From Lutjanus erythropterus (Eukaryota > Chordata > Actinopteri > Lutjaniformes > Lutjanidae), in assembly GCA_020091685.1 (NCBI GenBank), contig CM034604.1, positions 8,723,682 to 8,787,681 of the forward strand: DNA of 64,000 bases, read 5' to 3'. This document shows, piece after piece, positions 49,857 through 62,090 of the stretch (position 1 is the stretch's first letter; each line of letters starts with the position of its first letter). The notes under the pieces are model-generated. The model ran no database searches, was not told the origin of the DNA, and was given only the letters and a program-made list of their open reading frames with translations. Position numbers and translations under genes: made by a program.

Positions 49857-49944
49857 CTATATAAAGACAGCTGAGTGTTGGTCAGTACAGACTTCAGCAG
49901 ACCAGCTGTCTTCTTACTGCCGAACATTCACTGTCAGCAGACAC
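49857..49944 (+). promoter_or_regulatory. TATA box and non-coding exon 1 of the MABP-repeat gene
   Basis: CTATATAAAG at 49857-49866 is a strong TATA box. Transcription would start near 49890, and the exon would end at 49944 with the donor GTAAGT. A near-consensus C/EBP site, ATTGCACAAC, is at 49826-49835, about 30 bases before the TATA box. The acceptor that pairs with this donor is at 51451-51452. The promoter is inferred from motifs and spacing only. Confidence 0.6.
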
Positions 49945-50089
49945 GTAAGTGTTCAACACTTTATTATTCTCTTGATGTGGAACGTATATTGTCTGTTTCA
50001 CATCTTAATCCATGATATTCAGTATCAGTAGTGTCAATGGGTTCAGTATGTATGCACATTTAAAATATTATTTTAGATGTCATTATGAT

Positions 50090-50960
50090 AGTCCCGTCAA
50101 ACGATTAAAATATTTAATCATGATTAATTGCATGAGTGTCTGTAGTTAATCGTGATTAATCACAAATTAATCACACATTTTTTTATTTGTTCAAAATGTA
50201 CCTTAAAGGGATATTTTTCAAGTGTTTAATAATGGACAAATACGTTTGCTTTATGCAAATGTAAGTGTATTAAATAAAATATTGTCCAGAAACCCTCAAA
50301 GGCACTGCATTTCCTATAAAAAGAATCTGTTCAAATAATAACATGACAAATCCAAGTCCATCATGCACAGATGAACATATTGACCTGCTCAATTTAAGGC
50401 CAAAACGCACTAAAAGCTTCAATAGAAAAGTCAATTAAAACTTATACGGCGCACTGCAGGCTTCAGATTTAAAATTCCAACACCACAGAACCAGCTGTAT
50501 TTTAGGAGAAGGTCACTATTTATATGCATTTATGTATTTATTTAGTGATATTAATGTTAATAATGGTTTATTTCTGTAATAAAATATTGTCATCTGAGGA
50601 CAGCTTTATTCAGTTCAGTCTATATAATGATGAAACGCTGCGCGATATTCTTGTTTTTGTATAAAGTGAGCCAGATCATTTACATCAGTGAGGATGTTTT
50701 AGACCACAGCAAAGAGCAAACTGCACACAGACACACACCGAGGAGATGAAGAGGGAGAGACAGAGTCTGGACACTTCATCATGACTTATAATAATGCAGC
50801 ACAGTGACAACACAGACACAGGCAGATATTTTACTCTGTAGTTATGTAGTACTCATAGTTATGATCAATCAGCATGAAGTAATTAAGTACCACAGATGTG
50901 TAACATGATTCATGAACATAAAGTTTGTATATTGAGTCGACACATCTGTCCATATGCACA

Positions 50961-51001
<41 letters not shown>

Positions 51002-51325
51002 TGTGTGGATCAGCTGTACTTTTACTTTGACCTTGTTTCAGGTGGAGCTGCAGTTTGATCAACACTCTCTCTCCTCTCCCTCCTCCTATACTTATATTTC
51101 TTTACACTGAGCCAGTTGCCTAAACAGACAAACCTGTTTACATTGTCAGGTAGTAGGGAAGCTTGTTTCTTCACGACTGCGAGTTGATTCATTTCTGGCA
51201 GCTGATTCAAACTATGTGTCTGGCCAGTATAACAGAACATGTGTTAATCAAGTGTCAACAAAAATAGTGGCGTTAAAAGGAATTTGCGTAAATGTGTTAT
51301 TATCACATTAACTTTGACGGTCTAT
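50090..51325. mobile_element. Non-autonomous hAT-like element in intron 1 of the MABP-repeat gene
   Basis: The left end AGTCCCGTCAAACG and the right end (reverse complement ATAGACCGTCAAAG) form imperfect terminal inverted repeats. The flanks ATTATGAT (50082-50089) and ATTATAAT (51326-51333) are an 8-base duplication with one mismatch. The left interior is rich in ATTAATC/GATTAAT units. There is no transposase frame. A (CT)n run at 50962-50999 lies inside. Confidence 0.65.
50962..50999. repeat. (CT)n microsatellite
   Basis: Pure CT run inside the hAT-like element of the MABP-repeat gene. Confidence 0.95.
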
Positions 51326-51450
51326 ATTATAATGATCCATATTTGATAAGTGATATTTGTCCTGATTATATTGGAGCTCAGCTGAAAAGACAGTCATGCT
51401 GTTAACTGTATGTCTTATTCTGTTTACTCATGATCTTCTTTCTTCTCTTC

Positions 51451-51452
51451 AG
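51451..51452 (+). promoter_or_regulatory. Splice acceptor deciding the MABP-repeat start
   Basis: TTCTTTCTTCTCTTCAG ends at 51452. It explains why the open frame extends upstream to 51396 without that part being likely coding sequence. Confidence 0.75.
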
Positions 51453-51461
51453 TTGCCCACA

Positions 51462-52343
51462 ATGTCCAAGTACATCACACACCTTACGGTGTCCCTTGAT
51501 CAAGCTGATGAGCAAAGGCTCCAACATCATGGCTTCAAGAAAATTAATGTTGATCTGAACAAAGGGGCAGGAGGAAACTACATCTATCTTTGGTACAAGC
51601 ATGGCTCAGTGGCAATCACCAGGCTTCAACTTACATTCAACGATCATATGGCTCTTGGATTGATCAATGCAGGGTACACAAAGATCCCTGAAGACCTCAA
51701 CGCTGGAGAAAAGGGTGACATCATCAACCTGTGGTTCTTTAGAGGGCAAACAGAGTACGACACTCCCATCGTGGAGGTTGATGTCACTACAGATGTTCAT
51801 GCTGAAGCCAACAAGTTTGGCCATGGCTGGGAGAGACTGGCCTGTGATCTGAACCGCAACGCTGGTGGAGCCTGGATCCACATCTGGGTGAAGAGAGAGA
51901 AGCAAACCTACATCTGTGATGTCACTGCCACTGATTCCTACGCATCAGACGCTGACAAATTCAAGCAAGGTTACATCCGTGTGGATGAAGATACTAACAG
52001 AGGGGCAAGAGGAGCCTATGTCTTCATCTGGTACCGTCAGACCACCGACCCCAAACGGGCTCTCACTAATCTAAAAGTCTCCACCAATGATCGTGAGTAT
52101 CAGCAGCTTCAGCAGCAAAATTACCAGCCAGTGAGTGTCAACCTCAACGAGGGGACCAGCGGTAACCTGGAGTACCTGTGGTACAAGAAAGAAGATATCA
52201 GCACTCCCATCAAGGCCACCACCCTGCTTCTCAACACATATGCTGCTGACGCATATGAGAAGGCTGGTGTCGATGTTGTTGGAAATCTCAACACAGGCAA
52301 TGGAGGCTGTACTGAGTTCCTGTGTGTTTATCAGAAAGCCTGA
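51462..52343 (+). CDS. Six-repeat MABP/beta-prism-like protein, function unknown
   Basis: A single coding exon encodes 293 residues. Six repeats of about 47 residues run at 4-47, 50-96, 102-147, 149-195, 199-245 and 249-292. Each has a helix-like acidic/Q-rich stretch, then G-aromatic-x(6), an L/T-N pair (L32N33, L79N80, L130N131, T178N179, L228N229, L276N277), a glycine turn, and I/L-W-Y (W44, W91, W142, W190, W240; C288 in the last). This DLNxGAGG...YLWYK pattern is that of MABP domains (MVB12, DENND4), which fold as three-fold beta-prisms. Six repeats therefore suggest two prisms. The start was chosen because AG at 51451-51452, after a C/T tract, puts ATG 51462 nine bases into the exon. 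No signal peptide or membrane segment appears in this form. An in-frame upstream ATG at 51396 lies in the intron. AATAAA at 52655 ends the gene. Confidence 0.85.
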   Translation: MSKYITHLTVSLDQADEQRLQHHGFKKINVDLNKGAGGNYIYLWYKHGSVAITRLQLTFNDHMALGLINAGYTKIPEDLNAGEKGDIINLWFFRGQTEYDTPIVEVDVTTDVHAEANKFGHGWERLACDLNRNAGGAWIHIWVKREKQTYICDVTATDSYASDADKFKQGYIRVDEDTNRGARGAYVFIWYRQTTDPKRALTNLKVSTNDREYQQLQQQNYQPVSVNLNEGTSGNLEYLWYKKEDISTPIKATTLLLNTYAADAYEKAGVDVVGNLNTGNGGCTEFLCVYQKA

Positions 52344-52654
52344 GAAAGTCTTCTTCATGTTAACAGAGCTGAGAATCCTACACACAAGTAGAAAGCACTG
52401 TCTAACAATGTTGTTATATCATTTGGGGATCATTTAACTTCTTCTCTTTTTCTATATAAAACAATGCGATTCATTATATTACAGTACTACTGCTGATATC
52501 AGAAAGTATCAATGGTGTATGAGTTTTATTGTTTTACTTGATGTCAGTCAAATCAATCAAACTATTTCAATTGTCTACTTTTCAACAATGATATTAATGA
52601 ATGATTCAATATTAGAACTCTGTATCACTTTATTCTGCACATTTCCTGCTTTTC

Positions 52655-52660
52655 AATAAA
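52655..52660 (+). promoter_or_regulatory. Polyadenylation signal of the MABP-repeat gene
   Basis: AATAAA lies 312 bases after the stop, followed by GT-rich sequence from about 52675 (GAAATGTGTTTG). Confidence 0.7.
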
Positions 52661-52679
52661 GACACTTTTGCATGTGAAA

Positions 52680-55522
52680 TGTGTTTGCTTCAGTTTCTAC
52701 ACTTTAGAAACTTTACTTTGAATTTTAAATGTTTATTCATCATCTTATTCTCATCACTGTTATCATGCTATCAGATCAGGGCCCATATTCATTAAATTGC
52801 CAAAATAAGTTACATTTTGGACCAATGTTACATTTAAAGTAAAAATCCTTCATTTGCAAACTTAAGATTAACTTAAGGATTTTGTTTAACTTAAAACTGC
52901 TCAAGCTGGTTAAGAGTAGATCTTACATGACTCCTGTCCAGTAACACCTTCAGTGGGCTGGTGACTCAAAAACTGGGGAGGACAGGAGGAAAACCAACAT
53001 CACAGTGTCATATTATTTTACAATATTTGGTCATTGATCTCTACTTTCTGATGAGAAATGAAAAATTAAGCTGTAAAACAAAGGCCTACACAGTTAATCT
53101 TTACTTGCCTCTGTAGAAGTTCTTATATTAGTTGTTATTAAATAACAACAAAGACTAAAGTTAGGCTGTCATGTTTAATTCAAGACTGTAACATCTACAA
53201 ATTGTCAGAATGTCACAGCTTTTCAAAGTCCAGGGTCTTTAAATGTCTCATTTTTGTCTCAGTATTAATCAAGCGTGTGGATACGTGGGCCAAATTACAA
53301 CAGTAATATACATTTAGTTGTCAGTTTCTGAGTTAATACAGTCAAATACAGCAGAAACTCAATAAAGCCTGCTTTCAAAAAAGTAGAGTTTTTTTTATTG
53401 AGGTGTTGATTCAACTGTATTTCTCCATTGGGAAGGCTGTTTATGTTGCTGTTGAATTGTATTGCATTACACTTGGTGGTATTTCTAATATTTAAGTCTG
53501 TCGTCCCTGATTCAAATAGATGTGGACAGAACAACTCCTGCTAGAACAAATACAATGCAGTCAACAGCTGGGAAGCACAGCTGCTGTATTACACTGCATA
53601 AGATTTAGCTCACTTCAGGGTAACCTTATAAAATATCCACGGAGTGACAGCAAGAGAAAACACTTCAGCCAAAAGAAGATATGTCACAAACTGTTCAAAC
53701 TGTCATTAATTTAATCATAATGTTACTTTAATCACTCATCCTGAGCTGCAGTTTTATGACCAGTGTGGCAGCGGGTGTCTGTCTTTTGCTTCCTTTTGCA
53801 CCACCTTGAAGGTGCTGTTCTTGTTTATTCATGCATTCTCCCAGTCTTACATCAAACCATTTGACCTCTTAACTCCTTCACAGGTGCCCAAAGCCGGGTG
53901 TTCAAACTTTTCAGCGACAGTTCAGACTGTCTGACCCATGTTTGCTATTTTAACTCAAACAATGGTTTCAACATTAATCTACATTATAGCCAAGAAAATC
54001 ATTACAACTAAAAATATAGCTCTAACGAGGTGATAGCTTCCTTATTATTATTACTTATTTCTAGATGTCTAACTTACGGATTTAAAGGAGCAAAGTCAAG
54101 TGAAAATCCTCCATGCTATTCAGCAGCAGTCTGTCACCCATATCCAGTCCTGGCTGCGAGTCTATTCCAGCTGCTGAGGCTGGTGCAGACACACCACATC
54201 TGTATGTCTTGACGTACATCATATCCACAATCACAACTATACCTCACGTTTCTGCAAATGAGGTCCATCCAACGCAACGAAGCAGATTCACAAAAGTCCA
54301 ATCAAACTGTCAAATTAGGCAATTCTGTTAAAATATGAATCAAGATTTTGTTACTGCATTGCCTATTTCTTGCCTAAAATGATTTCAGAAACATATTTTA
54401 GTGTTTACCTGAAAAATTAAAAAGCTTGTGACCAGGCTGCTACAGTTGAAAACAAACACAAAATCATGCAGTGCCCACTGGCGGGAGCATGAGCGCTCAA
54501 GATCCATCAGCCCCGGCTTTGGTGTCTCTGCACCACAAGAGCAGAGTGGATCCATCAGCTCCTCTGTGACTTCCTGACACTGCCTTAGTCCCCAGTCCAA
54601 ATCCATTCTCACTGTTAGTTTAACATTCCTTCAGGGCTTTTATGTTATGTAATATCTTATTTTGGCTAAAGCAAATGAGCAACTACTTGAATTAAAGAAA
54701 TGGAAACATAAATCTGAAAAAATTACTTTGTTCAAAACACCTAAATAAAATGTATTTTTATGGTTTATATTCTTCAGTTATTTTTATACTTATTTGTAGC
54801 TCTTTAGAATTGTTGAAATGATTACCATTGCAAGGAAGTAATTTAAAGGTTTTCTGGCCAGTTAGAGTGTAGCATGAAAAAAAATGAAGCATATTAAATT
54901 GATAAGACCCTGCATTAGAAGAGGACAACATGGCAGGAGCACATCCTCCTCTGGGACGTGACTCACCCCTCTGTGTGAGGAGACAAACCTAGAAAGAAAA
55001 ACCACTTCAGTACTAAAGCCTGTTCCCTGTGGTCAAACTAGCCCCACATGGTCTCAGAGTAGGGTGACCAGATGTCCTCAAGAATTAGGTACAGTCCCAA
55101 AGTACAAATATTCCTCAAAATCCTGTCCTGTTTTTCCTGAAAATTGTTGTAGTACAGTACAGTATGATAGTATAGCATAAAACTGTTATAATAGATCATA
55201 TCAACAGTATATGAATCTGTGAAAATATGACCAAACCACTAATGTAGGCTAGAATTCCTGCTTTTTGTTATTAAAAATGTCCCATTTCTTTTTGAAAAGA
55301 ATGTATTGTAATAAACATCAACTGCTTCAGGCCCATTTAATGGCACCTCCCCTACATACTTTACAGTGATAACTGTCATAAAAACACATCCTTGACATGT
55401 GTGAGTATTACTGATGTGTTTTCATTTGCATTGATTAGCCAGACAATAACGGATTGTTGATGTCATTTGATCTGTTTCAATCAGTGCAGCCGCCACTGCT
55501 AGAGGACACACTGTGCTACTGG
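52680..55522. other. Intergenic, no gene seen
   Basis: GGGCCCATATTCATTAAATT at 52779 looks like a repeat end. The dispersed array unit at 54290 lies here. Confidence 0.5.
54290..54460. repeat. Single dispersed unit of the 4471-5133 array
   Basis: It carries the same blocks in order: CAAACTGTCAAATTAGGCA, GATTTTGTTACTGCATTGCC, TCAGAAACATATTTTAGTGT and GACCAGGCTGC, in the same orientation as the array 49 kb away. Confidence 0.65.
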
Positions 55523-55872
55523 TAGTGGTGTCCCGATCCGATATTGATATCGGTCCGATATCAGCCAAAAAACGAGTATTGGATTTTATTGGACTGCATC
55601 TAAAATCTCTGATATAAACGCTCTGATCAGCACTCCTTTTTCCGCTCCAGCACTTCTATCAATAGGTGACTCTGGTTGCTGACCGTTGTTCTCTGTTTGA
55701 GTAACATCACTTGATCAAGCCTTTTCTAACATTCAACACTACAAAATAAGTAATCAAAGTATGTATGATTCGTGCTGATATCGTATCGGATCGATATCGG
55801 TATCGGCCAATACTCAAGGCTGCAATATCGGTATCGTATCGGAAGTGAAAAAGTTGTATCGGGACATCCCTT
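55523..55872. mobile_element. hAT-like MITE, 'GGTGTCCCGAT' family
   Basis: The left end AGTGGTGTCCCGATCCGATA and the right end TATCGGGACATCCCTTA are inverted. Both sub-terminal parts are rich in GATATCGG-type motifs. No transposase. Confidence 0.7.
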
Positions 55873-56874
55873 ACTCCTGGCTTCTATAAACACCAGTGTC
55901 TGCGACAAGTCCCTTCATAGTTACAGATACAGCCATTTCCAAGAGAGATTCAAATGGGGAAATAATGCGCTGACCGTGATCCTTCACTGCTAAGCACATT
56001 TACTTTAATGATTACAATGGTTGTTGTAGTTTCCATGTGTGCAGTACGATCACAGCAGTCATGCACACACACAGCCATGGGGAGACACTTCATCCTGTCT
56101 CACCCGTTTGAAACCCATCAACTGAATGTTAATTTTCACGGCCTGGCCTGTCCAACCCGCAGGTTAACTGACAATAACAGTGTATTGTTTCAGCATCCTT
56201 GTTTGCTTCTCCAACTTGATGAATCTATCATTTAAATAGCGATGTCTTAGAGGCAGGTGAAACTGGCTCTGAAAGGGAATGAGAGATGACACTCTGGTTT
56301 AATTCATGTTACACCCAAAACACACTTGTGATTAATTAAGATACAAGCGTCAACCTTATGATAATAAGATTACTTAGATTCCAGATTATGTGCCTCAACA
56401 CAGCAGTTGAGCCCATAGTACTTAACAATAGGATAAATGCAGAGACTGAATCTCACTGTACTTTGTATAATGGTATATTTGACAATAAAGTTGACCGTTA
56501 CATACACAAACACATAGACTATTGTGATAAATGACAATATTAAACTAATGGATAACCAACAAACCTCATGTAACTCTTTGATTGATTGGCTCTGGTATGT
56601 ACGTACTCTGTATGTGGAAAGAAGACCGTATTTTAATTATTTCCATTTACTAATGTCCATAATATTTCAGCATTAAAATGACACTCTATGTGTCAAAAGC
56701 AGGTGAATCTTATTGGCAGTATAAATTGGCAGTCTGGATGTTCTGTCCTGAAGGTGCCTTCTGGTAATTAAAACGTATGGTTGCAGTGTGATGTGTATGC
56801 GAGTGCATACAGTATCTTTCCTCAGGCAAACCCCCGAGCTCCAGCAACTCCTGCTCTGAGTTGTGTCTGCAGTC

Positions 56875-56875
56875 A

Positions 56876-56911
<36 letters not shown>
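56875..56911. repeat. (CT)n microsatellite
   Basis: CT run with one TTT break. Confidence 0.95.
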
Positions 56912-57079
56912 GACACAGTCTGGGACTCGGTTTTGTCGGAGTCAGCAAACAGAGCCTGCAGAAACAACGACAACCTCCTCCAACACACCCACAGAAATGA
57001 AGCGAAGTGGAACAGAAAGAATGGACACATTCTCAAAACCATTCACACAAATGGAAAGATTATTTGCAACTGACTTAAT

Positions 57080-57121
<42 letters not shown>
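57080..57121. repeat. (CA)n microsatellite
   Basis: Pure CA run of about 20 units. Confidence 0.95.
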
Positions 57122-57123
<2 letters not shown>

Positions 57124-59159
57124 ACGTAAGGGACTGTACAAAAATGACTGAGGGGGTGAAAGGGGCTGAAAAAAGAAGGCCCTCCCCAGTTTTATTAATG
57201 TTGGCCATTTACGTGCCCTGGGCGTAATTGCTTTGTGGTGCCCACCATTTTTAGAAGACGTGAAAACATATGCTGCATATAAAAACATTTTTTGCAGCAG
57301 TTTGTTTTTTGTTTCCAAATCTGCACAGGATTAACAGAAAGTAGGCGTGTATGTAAAGGTGGGACTCATTTTCCCATAGAACCCATTTTAATCAAGATAC
57401 CTTGAGGTGAGGTGTCAAGAGCATTTGAAAATGGCCATCAGTTTTCACTTTGCCCCTTCTCAACAAACTAGCATGTCTTTGTTGGTATAACTGAATGCCT
57501 TATGTCTTCTAGTTTCATATGATACCAGGAACTTTACCTTTGACTGAACTGGAGCTTTGACAGGCAACACTGGTTCTGAACCCTGCTCTTGATTTAGATT
57601 CAGAAAGAAACCACAATATCCTTGTTACAAAATGTCAAAACAGTGATTGATAAAAATAAATAAATAAATGCTGGGTCCTTTAATTCCCATAATGCAATTC
57701 AAAAGCATCTTTGTTAGACCTTCTCCGCCCTCTAAATGCAGACATCTTTACAGTCCTGCAGTTTGTAATGCAGGCTTTTCATTTAAGTTCCATGAAACAG
57801 CTATGAGCTCAATGGTTACATGTTTCCTGGTGGGTAGGGAGGGACTCACACATATTAACTGGCGTTTACAGTGGCCAATGCCGCTGTACCTTACGCCCGC
57901 CTGCCATGCAACTTAAGTGGTCCACAGAGCGCTCCCAGCACCTCGAGGTTGAAAAAAACTATGTTGCAATTAGCAGTTAGCTAACTTACTTTAGCAACAG
58001 GTAAAGCTATGTTCCTGTACAGAAACTCAGTAAACGATCTCAGTACTGAATTCCCTGTCAGTCTCACTTCACTGGGAGGCTGCTGAGCCCAGCTTTGTTG
58101 CCTCTTAATAGCAGCTAGCTAACAGTTACAGTTAGGTACTTCAGCAAAAAGTAAAGCCATCTGTCCATCAGGAAACTGTAATTAATTGACCAAGAATTGA
58201 AGCTGAGCAGCCAGAGGGAAAGCCAGAAAATACTTACAAGATAAAATGTGACCCGCCTTCTGGTGAATTAAGTTATAAAAAATTGTACTTTATGGGATCT
58301 TGTCTCTGACCCAAAATATCCAGTCACATTATTAGAAAAAAACAATCCTAACAACACCATCATGTTTACTTTCAGACCAGACAAAGCTCCTCCAAAGCCA
58401 CATTATTACATAGTTGACGTTATACAACCGCTTTTTTTTTTTTTTTTTTTAAACAGGTTGAGGGGCATTAACTACAACCAGAAAATTGAATTAGGTGTAA
58501 AATTGGTGGCATACTCCTTTAAGAGCAAAATTGGGAAATTAGGATCAGGTGTGAGTAGTGGAGAGGGTCAGAGGTCAGAGAATGAAAGCAGAGCAAATCT
58601 GCTGCCGGTGTCTGCATTTACAGCAAGGGAGGGGCCGAGAGTGAGGGAGGAGAGTGATGGAGAGAGGAGGAGGAGGAGGAAGAGGAGGAGGGGGATCTTA
58701 TGAAATGCTACAGTATGTTGTGTTATGTGAACACAAAGAGAGAGGGGGGAACAAACACAACATCCCACTGGAGAGAGCGAGGAAAACAGGCCAAAGAGAA
58801 ACAAAGTGAGACAGAGAACGAAGGAGAAACACAATGAAAGATTCAGAGAGAGAAAACAGACTGCCGGTTACTGTAACAACGAGAGGAAGACGCAGAGCAA
58901 CACTCCCTGCTACACTGCAGCCCGTACGAAGACACGAGAAGCTTTACGGCAACATAAAACACATTCACCATGAAGGTGACACACTCACAGACCAAAACAG
59001 AATTCAGTATTTACTGAGGGAGAAAGCTGACGCTGCCATGGAAGCAGCAAAATGTGTGAGAGCATGTAAGACCCTGAGGGAGAGCAACACATGTAACTGT
59101 ACACAGCACAGTCATGGGTCTCTGTTAGAGTTTGGTTTTTAGAGTTGATCTCTGAGAAG

Positions 59160-59702
59160 ACGTTGCAAAAGTACACATCTTCTGTACTCAAGTAGATGTA
59201 TAGATGCTTGCTTAAAAAAGCTGATAATAATAAAAGCGAAAGTACTGATTTAACTTATTTGCTCAAAATATAAAAGTAAAAAGTCTGAAGGACATTTCCA
59301 CCAGCTGCTTTTGCCTAAATGAACATCACTTTTTCTGCTGTGGAGCTTCTTGTATTTTGTCTTGTTACGTCTTTTAAGTGGTTTTACATTAATGTCTCTT
59401 TCGTCTCATATCTTTTTTTTGTTTTTCATCATGTTGCCTCTTTTTTGCCTTGTTAAGTCATTGTCATCCTGTGTCTGTTACGTTATTTTTCGTCTTGTTA
59501 CGTCTCTTTTGTCTCATTTCATCATTTTGTTTTGTTTCATAGTTTTTTCATCTTCATTTGTTTCTTACTGTACATTTTGTATAATACTTTACTCAAGGAA
59601 CAATTTCACTACAGGGCTTTTATTTGTAACGGAGTATTTTTTACAGAGTGATATTTCTACTTTTACTCAAGTAAAGGATCAGAATATTTCTTCCACCACT
59701 AT
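59160..59702. repeat. Dispersed fish repeat, 'TACTCAAGTAAAGGATC' family
   Basis: The right end ACTTTTACTCAAGTAAAGG followed by TTCTTCCACCACT is a very common teleost element terminus. The left end has TCTGTACTCAAGTAGATGTA in inverted relation. The middle (59350-59560) has irregular repeats of GTCTTGTTACGTCT. Confidence 0.6.
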
Positions 59703-59890
59703 TTCTTAGTAATATAAACCAGGTTGGAATTATACTGCAATCCTGTCACACACTTATATTTTGGAATATTATTTGTGCCAATACTGCCAACTATTACAGC
59801 ATGTTTATTTTTTGTTACAGTTTAGTTTAATTATGTCATATGTTTCCCTCCTACACCATTTTGATTCTAGCAGTAGGCCATTTTGGCACA

Positions 59891-60050
59891 TTAAAGGTCC
59901 GACGTGTAATATTTACAGGGATTTATTGGCAGAATATGGCAGAAATTTAACATATATCATATTATATATCATGTATGCAACAACTGCACATCCAAAAATG
60001 AGTACAGCAGCTGAAATAATGAGTTGGAGCCATAGATGGTATATTATATA
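59891..60050. mobile_element. Left-end fragment of the same MITE family
   Basis: TTAAAGGTCCGACGTGTAAT and then GGCAGAATATGGCAGAAAT match the left end and body of 31553-31931. The right terminus is not found. Confidence 0.5.
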
Positions 60051-62090
60051 GTGTGGCAGCAGGTTGTTTCCTCCGCCCCCTGCCTCCCAGAATCAAGGAA
60101 GCTTAGGCAGGCTGCAGGACCGCTGCAGGAGTGCAAGATGAGTGCAACATTGTGATTTGACAATGACAAGTTAGGACGAGTCCTACGCTGTAAGTTGATC
60201 GGCTGTTACTAACTGTTAATCGTCTGGCGATGCAAAACTATCCTGAAAACAAAAGCCCGGTACTCTGACGGTACTCACTCTGGTGTTGGAGTTCAGCGGC
60301 TGCCTGCCTTCTACCTGCGAGGATCCATTGACTTATTTTTAATTTATGAATCTACATCTTCTAAAATATTACTAATAATTCCTTACAAGTCATTTGCTCA
60401 TTTGGCAAACATTCAACATTCTATTATCTAATTAGCATGAAACAAGCAAACAAAACCTTCATCTCTGATGACATATCATGGTTATTTTATGATTTGTCAC
60501 AGTAAATATATTACAGATTTCTCCATTACACAACATGCTGTAGCAGTATTGTATGAAAGAACGATCATGCCAGTGAAACAGATAGTTAGATCCAAAGGGA
60601 GGAGGAGGAGGAGGAGGAGGAGGAGGAGGAGGAGGAGGAGGAGAGTGTGGAGAGGAGGTGAGGGACATGACATGAATGTCTGCACAGCCACATCAGCAGA
60701 CTGGAGATGTGCAGGGGTAGAGGAGAGGGGTGGGGCTGCTCCGTGCTACGCAAAGGGAAACCACTGCAATCTCTCCCCCTCTCTGTCTCATTCTTGTAAA
60801 CCAAAACTGGGCAGAAATACCACCCCACCCATCCCTCCGGCGGCTACTCATCACACCGTACTCAAGAGCTATTTAACACAGAAACTACCCCACTGACATC
60901 TTCTGTCAGCGGACTGTGTTTTCACTGCGCACACTGAGCTAAAACCAGCTCTGTGTGTGTATTTATGTTTTTATTGGAGTGGTGGTGACAGCTGGGGGAA
61001 GGGAGGCACATGAGACAGAGAGAGGACTCGCAATGACTCACAGCGAGGAGAAAAGAGTAAAACACAGACAATCTCTGCCAGCTCCTTTTAAACTCGACAT
61101 CCTATTCACAGATCTGAGACGTCTGCCACCTCGCCGTAACCCTCTTGTGATCGCGTTTCGTTTTCTTCAGATTTTAACGGCACGCGCAGTCTTTTCATTC
61201 AGGCCCTCCACTGTCTCTGCATCCTCAAAGGCACCAAATGACCTCTACTGTCATGTGGGGCTGTGCCCTGTAAATATTTGTCAGGAGTGAAGAGCAGAGG
61301 AACACTGGCACCTGGTGGTAGACGAGGGTTTGGTTGAAGTGGGAGGAGGACTGCAGCCTCACAAGGTGTGAGCCACAGGATATTTGTTACACAGCTTGCA
61401 TGTGGTTCTCTGTATGATACAGAAACAATGGATCATCAGTGTTGTTTAATCAATCAACTGTTTAGGCTTAAATTTTTAAATCATTGAACGTCACATTATA
61501 TATAATATAATGTTCATTAAGCATGTGCAATACTACTTCCGATATCAGGGGCCATATTATGTTCAGTATTCAAAATCATAGGCTATATGTGTTTTGTTGA
61601 TTTTGTTTTTCGATAATGTTTAATTTCATGTTTTAATACACTGCGATATTACTTCACTACTGCCATTATTTTCATGGACAATTACATTCAAAATCACATG
61701 TTTTCTTTCATTATCTGGTGCAAAGTAACTTATTTTATTATTACTACTTTTTTTTACTTAGTTACTTTTGTACTTAACATATTTACTTCTATTTTTATAT
61801 TACAAGGAACTGTTTATTTGCATTTACTCCTTATATACTATATTTTATGTTTATATTTTACTTATTTGTTGCTCTACTGTAATTTTGGTGGACATGGTTT
61901 ATACTGCAAGTCGTGTTAAATCAGGCAAAGGCTCTATTTTCTAACATTGGTAATGCAATTGTTGTGCCTTCAAATCATAAAGTTGATTTCATATTGGCAT
62001 TTAATGAATTCTGAAATATATTTCCACATCCTCATAAATGTTTTTATCTCTCTCTATTTTGTTTTTACGATTAATTAAGCCAGTCGTTCC
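60051..62090. other. Intergenic, no firm gene
   Basis: The GGA repeat and a locally GC-richer part (60650-61300) without supported exons, then AT-rich sequence. Confidence 0.4.
60597..60643. repeat. (GGA)n microsatellite
   Basis: About 15 GGA triplets. They produce poly-R, poly-E/G or poly-S/P readings that are not genes. Confidence 0.95.

Larger units (their letters stand above)
55873..59159. other. Intergenic, no firm gene
   Basis: Microsatellites, a T-run at 58432 and a GA-rich block at 58640-58860. A 102-codon frame from 58834 has low-complexity surroundings and no recognised homology. Confidence 0.4.

Noticed and set aside
51606..52437. Several 60-104-codon frames overlapping the MABP-repeat gene
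   Set aside because: They are shadow frames of the real coding exon, lacking repeat conservation.
60468..60896. Open frames with poly-R, poly-P and poly-S runs
   Set aside because: They are readings of the (GGA)n microsatellite on both strands.
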